From: Fructobacillus sp. CRL 2054
Lineage (GTDB): Bacteria > Bacillota > Bacilli > Lactobacillales > Lactobacillaceae
Assembly (NCBI RefSeq): GCF_028764065.1
Contig: NZ_JACOFN010000003.1
Coordinates: forward strand, 62,001-126,000
Direction of reading: 5' to 3'
Length of the DNA: 64,000 bases
The notes beneath the pieces are model-generated. The model was not told where the DNA came from. It made no database searches and was given only the letters and a program-made list of their open reading frames with translations. How positions within the stretch are numbered: position 1 is the first letter of the stretch; each line of letters starts with the position of its first letter. This document shows, in pieces, positions 17,001 to 26,335 of this stretch. The translations under genes and the position numbers were made by a program.

Positions 17001-17048
17001 AAAATAAAAGCGAGCTGAACAATCAGCCCGCTTGCAGCCAACTGGCTG
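17001..17048 (-). terminator. Terminator between rpe and thiN, two tandem hairpins
   Basis: Minus-strand order: a 6-bp hairpin (CAGCCA/TGGCTG, 17035-17048), then a 10-bp stem with one G-T pair (17009-17032) followed by CTTTTATTTT. The T-rich tail runs directly into the thiN ribosome binding site, so thiN expression from rpe would depend on read-through. Confidence 0.75.
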
Positions 17049-17056
17049 TTTAATCA

Positions 17057-17713
17057 TTACTTTGTGACGTCCAACAAGGTTTGCACCTTAGCTGCTGGAT
17101 CCTTTTTATCGTAAACATATGAACCGGCAACAAAGACGTTGGCACCAGCTTCAGCAGTCAACTTTGCCGTTTCGTTATTGATACCACCATCAACTTCGAT
17201 ATCAAAGTCCAAGCCGAGTTCCTTCTTGTAAACCATCAATTCCTTAATCTTATCAGTCATTTCAGGTAAGAAAGCCTGCCCCCCAAATCCAGGGTTAACC
17301 GTCATAACCAAAACCTGGTCAACCATTGAAAGAACGGGGACAATTGCAGAAACTGGTGTTCCAGGGTTGATCACAACTTCAGCCTTAACGCCGGCCTTCT
17401 TAATCATTTGCAAAACGCGGTGAATATGTGGTGTTGCTTCAACGTGCACACCAATCAAATCAGCACCGGCATCCGCCAATTCTTGCACGTGGTTTTCAGG
17501 ATGAACAGCCATCAAGTGGACGTCCAAGAACAAGTTTGTCTTTGGGCGCAATTGCTTAACCCATGCTGGTCCATAGGCCATTGAAGGCACAAATGAGCCA
17601 TCCATTAGGTCAATGTGCAAGTACTTAGCTCCTGCCTTTTCTACCAAAGTCACGTCTTCACCCAACTTTGTAACATCAGCGCTCAAAATTGATGGGGCAA
17701 TAATTCCTGCCAT
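17057..17713 (-). CDS. rpe: Ribulose-phosphate 3-epimerase
   Basis: 218 residues, a TIM barrel. It interconverts ribulose 5-phosphate and xylulose 5-phosphate, the step just before phosphoketolase in heterofermentative lactic acid bacteria. Motifs SILSADVTKLGEDV, HIDLMDGSFVPSMAYGP, VMTVNPGFGGQAFLPEM and IEVDGGINNETA include the metal-binding and catalytic residues. It follows rsgA by 35 bases, and its end is closed by a terminator ahead of thiN. Confidence 0.98.
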   Translation of the reverse strand: MAGIIAPSILSADVTKLGEDVTLVEKAGAKYLHIDLMDGSFVPSMAYGPAWVKQLRPKTNLFLDVHLMAVHPENHVQELADAGADLIGVHVEATPHIHRVLQMIKKAGVKAEVVINPGTPVSAIVPVLSMVDQVLVMTVNPGFGGQAFLPEMTDKIKELMVYKKELGLDFDIEVDGGINNETAKLTAEAGANVFVAGSYVYDKKDPAAKVQTLLDVTK

Positions 17714-17748
17714 ATCATTCCTCTTTCTTTGCTATCTTTTTTGTAAAA

Positions 17749-18666
17749 TCAGTTCAAACGGTCCAGTTTCCACTTAGCCGAATTCTTTTGATAAACCGGC
17801 CTTTTACCCTTAATAATCTGGTAAAAGAGTTCATAACTATTATAGCGCTCGGCACTAATGCTGCCAAGGTTGACCGCCTCTTTCACCGCACAACCGGGTT
17901 CATTTAAGTGGGAGCAGGTCCGGAAACGGCAGTTAACAGCAACTTCACGGATTTCAGGGAAGTAATTTCCCAGCTCTTCTGCTGGAAAGTCAAAGACTTC
18001 GTAAGATGAAAATCCCGGTGTATCAGCAATCAAGCTTTCATATTCCTTAACCGGAATTAAGGATACCTGACGGGTCGTGTGCTTTCCACGTGAAAGGGCC
18101 TGCGAAACCTCACCGACCTCTAACTTCAACTCTGGGGCTAACTGGTTCAACAAAGTTGATTTACCAGCCCCCGTCTGTCCCATGGCCACGACCACCTTGT
18201 CCTTAAGCAGCGGACCGAAGGTTTCCTTCAAATCATCCCCTGCAAAAATCACTGGATAACCGATTGATTGGTATAACGAGACTTTATTGCGAAAGGCTGC
18301 TTGTTCATCATCGGATAACAAATCAAGCTTTGAGAAGTACAGAACCGGTTTGACCTGTTCGGCCTCCAAGGCAACTAACTGCCGATCCAGTAAATTCTGA
18401 GAAAATGCCGGTTCCACAACGGAGGTCACCACAATCGCTAAATCAACATTAGCAACCGGTGGGCGCACCAAGCTATTCTCACGTGGATGGAGCGCCCAAA
18501 TCAATCCTTCACCATTTTCTGATTCAAAGTCAGCCCAATCGCCAACCAAGGGCTTTTGTCCTTTTTTTCTAAATTGTCCTCGAGCCCGGGTCCGTTCAAC
18601 CGTCCCATCTTCAAGCATTAAATCATAGTAACCGGCCAATGACCGAATAATTCGTCCTGTTTTCAT
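17749..18666 (-). CDS. rsgA: Small ribosomal subunit biogenesis GTPase RsgA
   Basis: 305 residues from the chosen start [16 protein letters not shown]; an in-frame ATG ten codons upstream lies inside the promoter and has no ribosome binding site. RsgA checks late maturation of the 30S subunit. It has an N-terminal OB fold, a circularly permuted GTPase domain (YFSKLDLL, then [18 protein letters not shown], then DTPGFSSYE) and a C-terminal zinc-binding region with cysteines in [16 protein letters not shown]. No ribosome binding site precedes the ATG; a -10 box ends 6 bases before it (see findings). Confidence 0.96.
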   Translation of the reverse strand: MKTGRIIRSLAGYYDLMLEDGTVERTRARGQFRKKGQKPLVGDWADFESENGEGLIWALHPRENSLVRPPVANVDLAIVVTSVVEPAFSQNLLDRQLVALEAEQVKPVLYFSKLDLLSDDEQAAFRNKVSLYQSIGYPVIFAGDDLKETFGPLLKDKVVVAMGQTGAGKSTLLNQLAPELKLEVGEVSQALSRGKHTTRQVSLIPVKEYESLIADTPGFSSYEVFDFPAEELGNYFPEIREVAVNCRFRTCSHLNEPGCAVKEAVNLGSISAERYNSYELFYQIIKGKRPVYQKNSAKWKLDRLN

Positions 18667-18681
18667 AGGAACATTATAACA
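18667..18681 (-). promoter_or_regulatory. rsgA promoter, predicted leaderless start
   Basis: TGTTATAAT on the minus strand (extended -10; hexamer 18673-18678) ends 6 bases before the rsgA ATG. Transcription would begin at or next to the A of ATG. The stkP terminator lies only some 30 bases upstream, so rsgA needs its own promoter. No good -35 hexamer is seen. Confidence 0.65.
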
Positions 18682-18706
18682 TGGCAATCCAAGCATTCAT
18701 TCTAAT

Positions 18707-18733
18707 AAAAAAAGGAATTCCAATTGGAATTCC
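18707..18733 (-). terminator. Intrinsic terminator of stkP
   Basis: A perfect 20-base palindrome (18714-18733, GGAATTCCAA with TTGGAATTCC) is followed on the minus strand by seven T. It lies between stkP and rsgA. Confidence 0.9.
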
Positions 18734-18747
18734 CTTTTAAAACTAGT

Positions 18748-20592
18748 TTAGTGGCTCGATGACGATGAAGAACTAGCACTTGAGCTAGAACTTGACGAGG
18801 AGCTATTGGATGACGAGCTAGCAGCACCCGAAGATACCGTTAGTGTCAACGTTTGGTCCAGACTAAACTTCGATCCAGCAGCAGGGTTTTGTGACAAAAC
18901 CGTACCGGCTTCTTTGTCAGAATCTTTAATCTGGAAGGACAAGGCTACTTGGTTCTGGTTAGCCCAAGACATGGCTGCCGACTGTGACCAGCCAGTCAAG
19001 TTTGGCAAGTTAATTGACTTTGCCCCCGATGAAACCGTCAAAGTGATGGTCGTATCCGATGGGTCAACGTGCGTTCCGGCAGCAATGGACTGTTCCATGA
19101 CCTGTCCGGAAGCAACAGAAGTGGAGTTTTCCGTCTTCTTTTTAACCGTGATTCCCTTATCCGTCAACTGGTTGGCTGCATCTGAATAGGAAAGCCCTGT
19201 GTAATCAGAAAGGGTGACAGAGTCACTTCCTGAAGAAATAATCAACTTTACCGATGAGCCCTTCTTAACCGAAGTACCCACACCCGGTTTCACCTTAATC
19301 ACGTTTCCCTTATCAACAGAACGTGAACTCGTCGTACTTGTTCCCGACACGGTCAGGCCGGCATCCTCAATCTTCGACTTTGCCGAAGATTCCGAGAGAT
19401 TGGCAACATCAGGCACAGACACAGTACTTGATTGAGTCTGAGCGGCAAAGTAGGAAATCCCCGCCACTGCGGCCAAGAAAATAACGAATAGGAAAATCCA
19501 CTTCCCCTTCTTAGAATATTTAATACCATTTTTCTTCAAAACATCACGAACAAACTTTGGCGTTCGATCAACTCGGTCAGAAATATCTTTTACAGAATAG
19601 CCTTTCTTACCCAAGTCGATGATTTGAGCCGTCACATCTTCTGGTTGCTCTTCGGCAGGTTCATCCTCAATCGGATCATCCTCAACGAATGGATGAGCAT
19701 TCCAGTCCGGTGTGACTAGCTTTGTTTCATCCGAAGCTTCAGGAACAAAACGGCCCTCACCAGAGCGACGCTTTGAAAGTGATGTCTTCAAATCATCCGC
19801 CATCGCTTCCGTTGAGAAATAACGGTCCTTGGCATCCTTAGCGGTAGCACGAAGAATCACGTTTTCCAATGGTTGTGGAATTTGTGGGTCAAAGTCGCGC
19901 ACGTAAGGCATTGGAACTTCCGCGTGCTGGTAAGCAATACGGTCAGCCGAATCCCCCTGGTATGGTACCTGGTTGGTCAACATCTCGTAAAGGATGACTC
20001 CCAATGCATAAATATCAGACTTTTCAGAGGCTGATTGTCCACGAGTCACTTCTGGCGCCAAGTAATGGATTGATCCAATGACCGGTTCCTGTGACGATGT
20101 CATCCCATACTTATTTTGAGCTAGCGCAATTCCAAAGTCAGTAATTTTTACCTGTCCTTGCTTGTTAATCAAAATATTCTGAGGCTTCAAATCACGGTGG
20201 ATAATCCCTGCTTTATGGGCAGCTGAAACAGCATCTAAAACCTGTTCCATGATATCCACGACTTCCTGATAAGGAATTGGGAAATGCTGCTTAATGAAGT
20301 CCTTCAAATCCGTGCCATCCACATACTCCATAATTAAGTATGGGCAGCCATCGGCTTCACCCATATCATAAAGTTGCACGATGTGGTCATTTACCAGCGT
20401 TGTCGCTGCCTTTGCTTCCTTTTGGAAACGAGACAAAGCTTCCGGCTGATTCTTAATATCCAATCGAATCATTTTTAGCGTTACATCACGCTTCAAATAG
20501 GTATCAAAGGCTTGGTAGACATTGGCCATACCGCCCTCACCTAAGGAGCGCACGATTTTATAACGATTATCGATTAACGTGCCTTGTTCCAT
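18748..20592 (-). CDS. stkP: PASTA-domain Ser/Thr protein kinase (PrkC/StkP family)
   Basis: 614 residues. The kinase domain (about 10-270) has the glycine loop LGEGGMANVYQA, K40, HRDLKPQN at 132-139 and D152-F-G. A linker holds an acidic stretch and, at about 318-357, a helix-turn-helix-like segment. One membrane span (about 365-384) precedes three PASTA repeats (about 390-455, 457-522, 524-588) and a serine-rich tail. The family senses muropeptides or lipid II and phosphorylates division and wall proteins. It overlaps the phosphatase gene by one base, so the pair is translationally coupled. Confidence 0.96.
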   Translation of the reverse strand: MEQGTLIDNRYKIVRSLGEGGMANVYQAFDTYLKRDVTLKMIRLDIKNQPEALSRFQKEAKAATTLVNDHIVQLYDMGEADGCPYLIMEYVDGTDLKDFIKQHFPIPYQEVVDIMEQVLDAVSAAHKAGIIHRDLKPQNILINKQGQVKITDFGIALAQNKYGMTSSQEPVIGSIHYLAPEVTRGQSASEKSDIYALGVILYEMLTNQVPYQGDSADRIAYQHAEVPMPYVRDFDPQIPQPLENVILRATAKDAKDRYFSTEAMADDLKTSLSKRRSGEGRFVPEASDETKLVTPDWNAHPFVEDDPIEDEPAEEQPEDVTAQIIDLGKKGYSVKDISDRVDRTPKFVRDVLKKNGIKYSKKGKWIFLFVIFLAAVAGISYFAAQTQSSTVSVPDVANLSESSAKSKIEDAGLTVSGTSTTSSRSVDKGNVIKVKPGVGTSVKKGSSVKLIISSGSDSVTLSDYTGLSYSDAANQLTDKGITVKKKTENSTSVASGQVMEQSIAAGTHVDPSDTTITLTVSSGAKSINLPNLTGWSQSAAMSWANQNQVALSFQIKDSDKEAGTVLSQNPAAGSKFSLDQTLTLTVSSGAASSSSNSSSSSSSSSASSSSSSSH

Positions 20593-21461
20593 TAGTCTAG
20601 TCTCCCCTTCAATCCATCTTTTAGAATTATTTCTTCTGCCTTAGCTGGCACTTCAGCTGACTTCATTGCTAACCGTTGACCAGAAGGCTGTTCCGACTTA
20701 GCCATATCAGTGACAAGCAGCGCCGTGACATTATCCGGTACATTGCGAGCAATGGCCGCCGTCGTCAAAACAGACAGCCGCTCAGATATATCCAAGACCG
20801 AGCCCAAAATTGGGTTATTCCCCGGCCGACGCTCCCCCGGTTGAATGAAATCCATCTGTTCTTTAATCGATAGGACTTTACCAAAACCATCTGAGGTCAA
20901 ATAGAGCCAATCCCCCTTTTCAGGAGTAACGGTCGTCCATTCGAGGTCAACTTGTTTATTAACACCAAAATAACGGGTCAGCGAATCGGCGTCTGGTAAA
21001 GCCGAATCGACCACTTCACCAGATTGCCGTTCCAACTCGTTCTTTAAAGTGTGATCAAAAGTCAGTAACCGTGCTTCACCATTTCGCAGTAAATAAGCAC
21101 GGGAATCACCGGCGTTGGCTACAAGCACTTGACCATGTAAACAAACGGCCAATACGATTGTTGTTGCCATCTGGCTAATTCCTTGGTCATGCTGACCGAC
21201 CAAAAGAATCGATTGATTCGCCAAATCCGCTTGGTGAATCAACCATTCCTTAACCTTTTGTTCATCATTTATGGCAACCTGTTCCCAGGCCCGTCCCAAA
21301 GCCGTCACCACCATTTGGGCGGCTTTTTTAGAACCTTTTTGAGAGCCAACACCATCCGCAACCATCACTAAAGGATCGCCGGCGCGATTATAAAAAGCGC
21401 CAACGGCATCTTGATTGTCGGGCCTAACCGGCCCTTTGTCACTTTGGTAGGCAATTGCCAT
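20592..21461 (-). CDS. stp: PP2C-type protein phosphatase (Stp/PrpC)
   Basis: 289 residues, PP2C fold. The metal-binding aspartates appear in RPDNQDAVGAFYN and VMVADGVGSQKG, with VANAGDSRAYLLRNG and LTSDGFGKVLS further on. It reverses phosphorylation by the adjacent PASTA kinase. The C-terminus is about 40 residues longer than the minimal Stp and rich in Lys, Glu and Ala. It lies 5 bases after rsmB. Cytoplasmic, since no signal or membrane segment is seen. Confidence 0.95.
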   Translation of the reverse strand: MAIAYQSDKGPVRPDNQDAVGAFYNRAGDPLVMVADGVGSQKGSKKAAQMVVTALGRAWEQVAINDEQKVKEWLIHQADLANQSILLVGQHDQGISQMATTIVLAVCLHGQVLVANAGDSRAYLLRNGEARLLTFDHTLKNELERQSGEVVDSALPDADSLTRYFGVNKQVDLEWTTVTPEKGDWLYLTSDGFGKVLSIKEQMDFIQPGERRPGNNPILGSVLDISERLSVLTTAAIARNVPDNVTALLVTDMAKSEQPSGQRLAMKSAEVPAKAEEIILKDGLKGRLD

Positions 21462-21466
21462 AACTG

Positions 21467-22813
21467 TTAGTCCTTTCTCTGAAAGGTGGCGATGTAAAAG
21501 CCATCAGTTTGATAATCATCTGGGTACAATTTCAAGGCCAGTGTCTCACGGTCAGCCTGCACATTCAACTTCGTCTCGGTCTTTACCTGAACAAAGTCTG
21601 GGTGCTTAGCCAAGAAGGCTGCGACAACTCCGTCGTTTTCCTGGTTCAAAATGGTACAAGTTGAATAAACCAGGTAGCCATTCTTCTTTAGCTTTGATGC
21701 AGCAGCTTCTAAAATATCAAGCTGCAACGTAGCCAAATGTTCCACATCCGCCAGTGTCTTATCGTAACGAATTTCTGGCTTACGACGTAGCAGACCCAAA
21801 CCAGAACAAGGAGCATCAACCAAGATTCGGTCGAATTCTTGATGAAGTTCATCTGGTACCTTACGTGCATCCAAGGCCATGGCATCAACACGGTCAGCCA
21901 CACCCATACGGGCGGCGTTTTGGGCAATCAACTTCACCTTGTGGTCATGAATATCCAAAGCCCTTACCCGAGCCCCGTCAGACAGGTACTGGGCGATTTG
22001 AGTCGTCTTTCCACCCGGTGCTGCGGCAGCATCCAAAACAGACTGAACGGAATCATCAATATGCAAGGCTTCGACCGGTAGCATGGCTGATTCGTCTTGA
22101 ATCGTCAAAAGGCCATCCTGATAGGCCTTTGATGAAGCAACATGCCCACCAGAGACAATCAAAGCGTCAGCGGCAAGCCTGCCGTCCTTAACCGTGTATC
22201 CTTCAGTTTCCAAAGATTCCTTAACGGCAGCCTTATCAGCCTTGGCCGTGTTCACGCGGGCGGACTGTTCCGGTGCATGGTTCAAAGATTGCAGGATGCT
22301 TTCCGCCTTCTTATCACCCAACTGCTTGCTGATTTCTGCAACCAGCCATTCAGGTACTGAATAGGTGATGGACAGACGCTTGGTCTCGTCCTTAATCTTA
22401 GCTGGATCTGGCAAGCCATGGCGGTCCATGCTATGTAAGATAGCCGTTACGAACTTTCCGGCACCAACGTTCCCCAAAGTTTTGGCCACTTCAATCGTTT
22501 CGTTAAAGATGGCGTGTTTTGGAATTCGGTCCAATTTCTTCCACTGGTAAAGGGCTGTCAATAGCAACTCCTTCAACCAAGGTTCCATCTTCTTTCCCTT
22601 AACGAAGGGATTCAACCAGTATTCCAAGAGTAAACGGTACTGAATTGTTCCGTAAACCAGACTGGTCAGCAATCCCTTGTCAGAGTCCTTCAAGGGATTT
22701 TGCTTAATAATTTGATTCAACTGCAAGTTCGAGTAAGCCCCGTTTTTGACTTTAGCCAAAGTCACAGCCGCCAATAGACGGGGGTTATTTGAACGTAACG
22801 TTTTCTTAGGCAT
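21467..22813 (-). CDS. rsmB: 16S rRNA (cytosine967-C5)-methyltransferase RsmB
   Basis: 448 residues. An N-terminal NusB-like domain (to about residue 140) is followed by a SAM-dependent methyltransferase domain. It carries DAAAAPGGKTTQIAQYL for SAM binding, DAPCSGLGLLRRKPEIRYD with one catalytic cysteine, and LVYSTCTILNQEN with the second. It methylates C967 of 16S rRNA. It overlaps fmt by 8 bases and lies within the conserved priA-fmt-rsmB-stp-stk order. Confidence 0.97.
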   Translation of the reverse strand: MPKKTLRSNNPRLLAAVTLAKVKNGAYSNLQLNQIIKQNPLKDSDKGLLTSLVYGTIQYRLLLEYWLNPFVKGKKMEPWLKELLLTALYQWKKLDRIPKHAIFNETIEVAKTLGNVGAGKFVTAILHSMDRHGLPDPAKIKDETKRLSITYSVPEWLVAEISKQLGDKKAESILQSLNHAPEQSARVNTAKADKAAVKESLETEGYTVKDGRLAADALIVSGGHVASSKAYQDGLLTIQDESAMLPVEALHIDDSVQSVLDAAAAPGGKTTQIAQYLSDGARVRALDIHDHKVKLIAQNAARMGVADRVDAMALDARKVPDELHQEFDRILVDAPCSGLGLLRRKPEIRYDKTLADVEHLATLQLDILEAAASKLKKNGYLVYSTCTILNQENDGVVAAFLAKHPDFVQVKTETKLNVQADRETLALKLYPDDYQTDGFYIATFQRKD

Positions 22814-23777
22814 TCGCCTCTCCTAAATCAATCCAAGCATCCCCAACGGCAAGATTTTGTCCTGCCCCGTTCAAGAATGCCGTAATTGGCATCACTGCCT
22901 TACCAGCTGGTTGCAATTCTTCCACGGCAATTTGACTACCATCAGCAGCCGCCACGTGCAAGTGCTTCTTATCCTTAAAAGTAATCACACCGGGCTTTGC
23001 GTCCGTCTTTTCAGGAAGTGGACTAACCTTCACAAACTTAATTGACTGGCCCTTTGACTTGGCATGGGCTGGGTGGGTTGGATACAAGCCACGAATGTGC
23101 CAGTCCAACTCCTGTGCCGTTTCCTTATCAAGGTGCAATTCCTGCTGTTCACGGGAGATATTAGGTGAAAAAGTCACCTCCGCTTCATCCTGTGGCTGAC
23201 CCTTCAGCTCACCAGAAGCAATCTTCTCCAAGTTCTCAGTCACAAGGCCAACGGCTGCTGCCCCTAACTTATCAAACATGGTGCCGACATTATCGGATTC
23301 CGTGATTGGGACTTTAACAACCGCCAAAGCATTCCCAGCATCCATCTTCTTCACCATGTACATCAAGGTTACACCGGTTTCTCGATCACCATTCATAATG
23401 GCGTAGTGAACGGGTGCCCCACCACGGTACTTAGGTAGCAAAGAAGCGTGGGCGTTAACCGCACCGTACTTCGCTGCCTCCAATAACTTCACTGGCAAGA
23501 ATTGACCGAAGGCCGCCGTCACAATGAAATCTGGTGCGATTTCAATGACCTTAGCCATTTCTTCTGAGCCAGAAATCTTCTCCGGCTGCAAAACCGGTAA
23601 TCCTAATTTTTCAGCAGCTTCCTTAACTGGGCTAGCCTTTAGTTGTCGCTTGCGCCCAAAAGGACGGTCAGGCTGCGTTACCACAGCTTTGACGTCAAAA
23701 CGATCATCTGAAGCAAGGGCTTCTAAAGTTGGAACCGCAAACTGTGGGGTTCCCATAAAGACGATTGATAAAGCCAT
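22806..23777 (-). CDS. fmt: Methionyl-tRNA formyltransferase
   Basis: 323 residues. It formylates initiator Met-tRNA using 10-formyltetrahydrofolate. The motifs FMGTPQFAVPTLEAL at the N-terminus, VNAHASLLPKYRGGAPVHYA (catalytic Asn-His region) and ETGVTLMYMVKKMDAG are all present, along with the smaller C-terminal OB-like domain. Length is usual. It follows priA by about 85 bases and has a GAGGT ribosome binding site. Confidence 0.98.
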   Translation of the reverse strand: MALSIVFMGTPQFAVPTLEALASDDRFDVKAVVTQPDRPFGRKRQLKASPVKEAAEKLGLPVLQPEKISGSEEMAKVIEIAPDFIVTAAFGQFLPVKLLEAAKYGAVNAHASLLPKYRGGAPVHYAIMNGDRETGVTLMYMVKKMDAGNALAVVKVPITESDNVGTMFDKLGAAAVGLVTENLEKIASGELKGQPQDEAEVTFSPNISREQQELHLDKETAQELDWHIRGLYPTHPAHAKSKGQSIKFVKVSPLPEKTDAKPGVITFKDKKHLHVAAADGSQIAVEELQPAGKAVMPITAFLNGAGQNLAVGDAWIDLGEANA

Positions 23778-23862
23778 GTTTTCTACCTCACTCTATTTTC
23801 TAAAAAAGTCTCAATATTTACATTATAACAAAAATTACTAAGGGCCAAAAAGACCAGGCCAA

Positions 23863-26286
23863 TCACATAAAGGAAACCGGGTCCCGCCGAACTTCCAAGC
23901 GGAAGCCCTTCTCGGCCTTTTGAGAACGGTCGACTAAGTCCCGCAACAGTTCGTCTGCCTCATGGGGCTTTTTCATCTTCAAAATCATCTGGAAGAAATA
24001 ACGGCCCTGTAGCTTTGCAATCGACCGGGGCGATGGTCCCAAAACTAAGACATCTTCTGGCAGGCGCTTTCGCAGCCAGGCAGCAATTTTGGCCGTCTGT
24101 AAGGCCACCTTGGATTCATCCACATCCGAACACTGAATCTGAATGGTGTAGAAGTAAGGCGGAAATTCTGCCGCATGACGAATCGCCATTTCCTGACGGT
24201 AAAAGCCCTCATAATCATGATTCTGTGCGAACTTTAAGGCGTAGTGGTCAGGATTAAAGGTTTGAATAACAACCTCCCCCTGCTGCTCGGCACGGCCGGC
24301 ACGGCCAGCCACCTGAGTTAGAAGTTGGAAGGTCTTCTCAGAAGCACGAAAATCCGGCAAGCCCAATCCCGTATCGGCGTTTAAGACACCGACTAAGGTC
24401 ACATCAGGAAAATCCAATCCCTTGGCGACCATCTGTGTTCCTAACAAAATCTGTGCTTTCTTCTTTCCAAAGTCGGCTAAGGCCTTAGCCATTGCCCCCT
24501 TCTTCCGGGTCGTATCCTGGTCCAATCGAATGACACCGTATTCGGGCAGCAATTTTTTGAGCTCCGCCTCGACTTTTTCAGTCCCCGTTCCGTAATAACG
24601 GATTCGGTGGGAACCACAGGCCGGACAGACTTGAGGAATCGGCTCCTGATAGTCACAATAGTGGCACTTCAGAGTACGTGTGTCCATATGCAGGGTCATT
24701 GCCAGGTTACAGTTTGGATCTCGTGGCACATAGCCGCAATCCCGACACATCACAAAGGAAGAAAAGCCACGGCGATTTAGCATCAAAACGGCCTGCTCGC
24801 CCCGTCCTAGGTGCTCCTTCAACTTATCTAAGAGTTTCTGAGAGAAGTTGGTGTCGCCACGGTCCAGTAATTCCTGTCGCATATCGACAATGTCAACTTT
24901 AGGAAGACTCGCCGCTGGATTCGCACGGGCTGTCAAAGTCAACAATTGATAAACGCCTTTTTGGGCACGGGCCCGACTCTCCAATGAAGGAGTTGCCGAA
25001 CCAAGCACAACCGGTGCCTGGTGGTAGGTGCCACGCCAAAGGGCGACGTCTCGGGCTGAATAATGGGGATTCTCACTTTGGCTGTAGGAAGCTTCATGCT
25101 CCTCATCCACAATAATCAAGCCCAGCTTATCGAGGGGAGCAAAAACGGCAGAACGTGCTCCGACAACCACCTGTACCTTTCCCTCACGGATACGGCGCCA
25201 CTCGTCATAGCGCTCACCAGCAGATAGGCCGGAATGTAGCAAGGCGGTTTTATCGCCAAAACGGTCCTGCACTCGCTTTTGCATTTGCGGCGTCAAGGCA
25301 ATTTCCGGCACTAAGAAAAGCACCTGCTCACCTCGGTTAATCGCCTCTTGGGCTGCCTGTAAATAAACCTCGGTCTTACCAGAACCAGTAATTCCTTCTA
25401 AGAGGAAGGTTGTCTTCTGCCTTTCTTTAATCGCCAGAGTGATGGCGTCATAGGCAGCCCGCTGTTCTGGATTCAGTACCTTTTCTTGCTCAACACGGTT
25501 ACCAGAAACAGTATCAGGACGACGCTTCACCTCAACCTGGACCTTTTTCAAAATCCCCTTTTCAACAGCCGTGTTCAAAGAGGCAGCTGAGGTATCTAGC
25601 TGGGTTAACCATTCTTGCTTCGAAAAAGTTTGCCCCGGGTGTTTCCTAGCAAAGTCGAGTAGGCGCTGTTGCTGCTTAGCCCCCTTACTTAACTGTTTCT
25701 CAATGTCTTCCAAAACTGACTGATCAGCATTTGTTTGGTAGGCCAAAATCGTTTTAATCTTCCCCTTATTTTCAATCACAGGGACAACCGCCAATTGCCC
25801 GGCCTTTTGCAATTCTCGAATCGCCCGCCAGCCCTTGGCCGTGAAGTCTTTGGTCTTCACAAGACGTTCTTGCTGACCGTCCAAATAGGTAACTCGGTCC
25901 TCATCGGATAGTCCAGCCAAAGCCGTTAACTTCTTTCGATAATCCGCCTTTAAGGCCGTGGGTAACATCAAAGCTAAAAAGGAAACCCAGTAAGAAAAGT
26001 TTGTTTCCGCTAGGTCATGGGCCAGAGTCAGTAACTCTTCTGAGAGCACTGGCTTGTCATCCAGTACAGTTAAAACATCCTTTACCTGCTCCTCTTTTAA
26101 ATCAGCTGGTAATTTGTCTACTAAACCAACAACATAGCCCAATACCGAACGGTGCCCAAAAGCAACCAAAACGCGAACGCCTGGGACGACTTGCTCATTC
26201 AATTCATTTGGGACCAGATAGGTATAAGGTCGGTTCGTCTGCTGGGTTGGTACGTCAACCACAACCTCTGCGTATGACTGCTCCAT
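23863..26286 (-). CDS. priA: Primosomal replication restart helicase PriA
   Basis: 807 residues. PriA reloads the replicative helicase at stalled forks. The N-terminal DNA-binding domain is followed by a helicase core with GITGSGKTEVYLQAAQ (Walker A) and IIVDEEHEASY (DEEH), and a zinc-binding module with cysteines in CRDCGYVPRDPNC and CHYCDYQEPIPQVCPACG. The start is backed by AAAGGAG. It sits between the nadR terminator and fmt. The full length indicates an intact gene. Confidence 0.97.
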   Translation of the reverse strand: MEQSYAEVVVDVPTQQTNRPYTYLVPNELNEQVVPGVRVLVAFGHRSVLGYVVGLVDKLPADLKEEQVKDVLTVLDDKPVLSEELLTLAHDLAETNFSYWVSFLALMLPTALKADYRKKLTALAGLSDEDRVTYLDGQQERLVKTKDFTAKGWRAIRELQKAGQLAVVPVIENKGKIKTILAYQTNADQSVLEDIEKQLSKGAKQQQRLLDFARKHPGQTFSKQEWLTQLDTSAASLNTAVEKGILKKVQVEVKRRPDTVSGNRVEQEKVLNPEQRAAYDAITLAIKERQKTTFLLEGITGSGKTEVYLQAAQEAINRGEQVLFLVPEIALTPQMQKRVQDRFGDKTALLHSGLSAGERYDEWRRIREGKVQVVVGARSAVFAPLDKLGLIIVDEEHEASYSQSENPHYSARDVALWRGTYHQAPVVLGSATPSLESRARAQKGVYQLLTLTARANPAASLPKVDIVDMRQELLDRGDTNFSQKLLDKLKEHLGRGEQAVLMLNRRGFSSFVMCRDCGYVPRDPNCNLAMTLHMDTRTLKCHYCDYQEPIPQVCPACGSHRIRYYGTGTEKVEAELKKLLPEYGVIRLDQDTTRKKGAMAKALADFGKKKAQILLGTQMVAKGLDFPDVTLVGVLNADTGLGLPDFRASEKTFQLLTQVAGRAGRAEQQGEVVIQTFNPDHYALKFAQNHDYEGFYRQEMAIRHAAEFPPYFYTIQIQCSDVDESKVALQTAKIAAWLRKRLPEDVLVLGPSPRSIAKLQGRYFFQMILKMKKPHEADELLRDLVDRSQKAEKGFRLEVRRDPVSFM

Positions 26287-26335
26287 GGCACTCCTTTCGG
26301 TAAAAATACTATATAGAATTCAAATTAAAATACTA

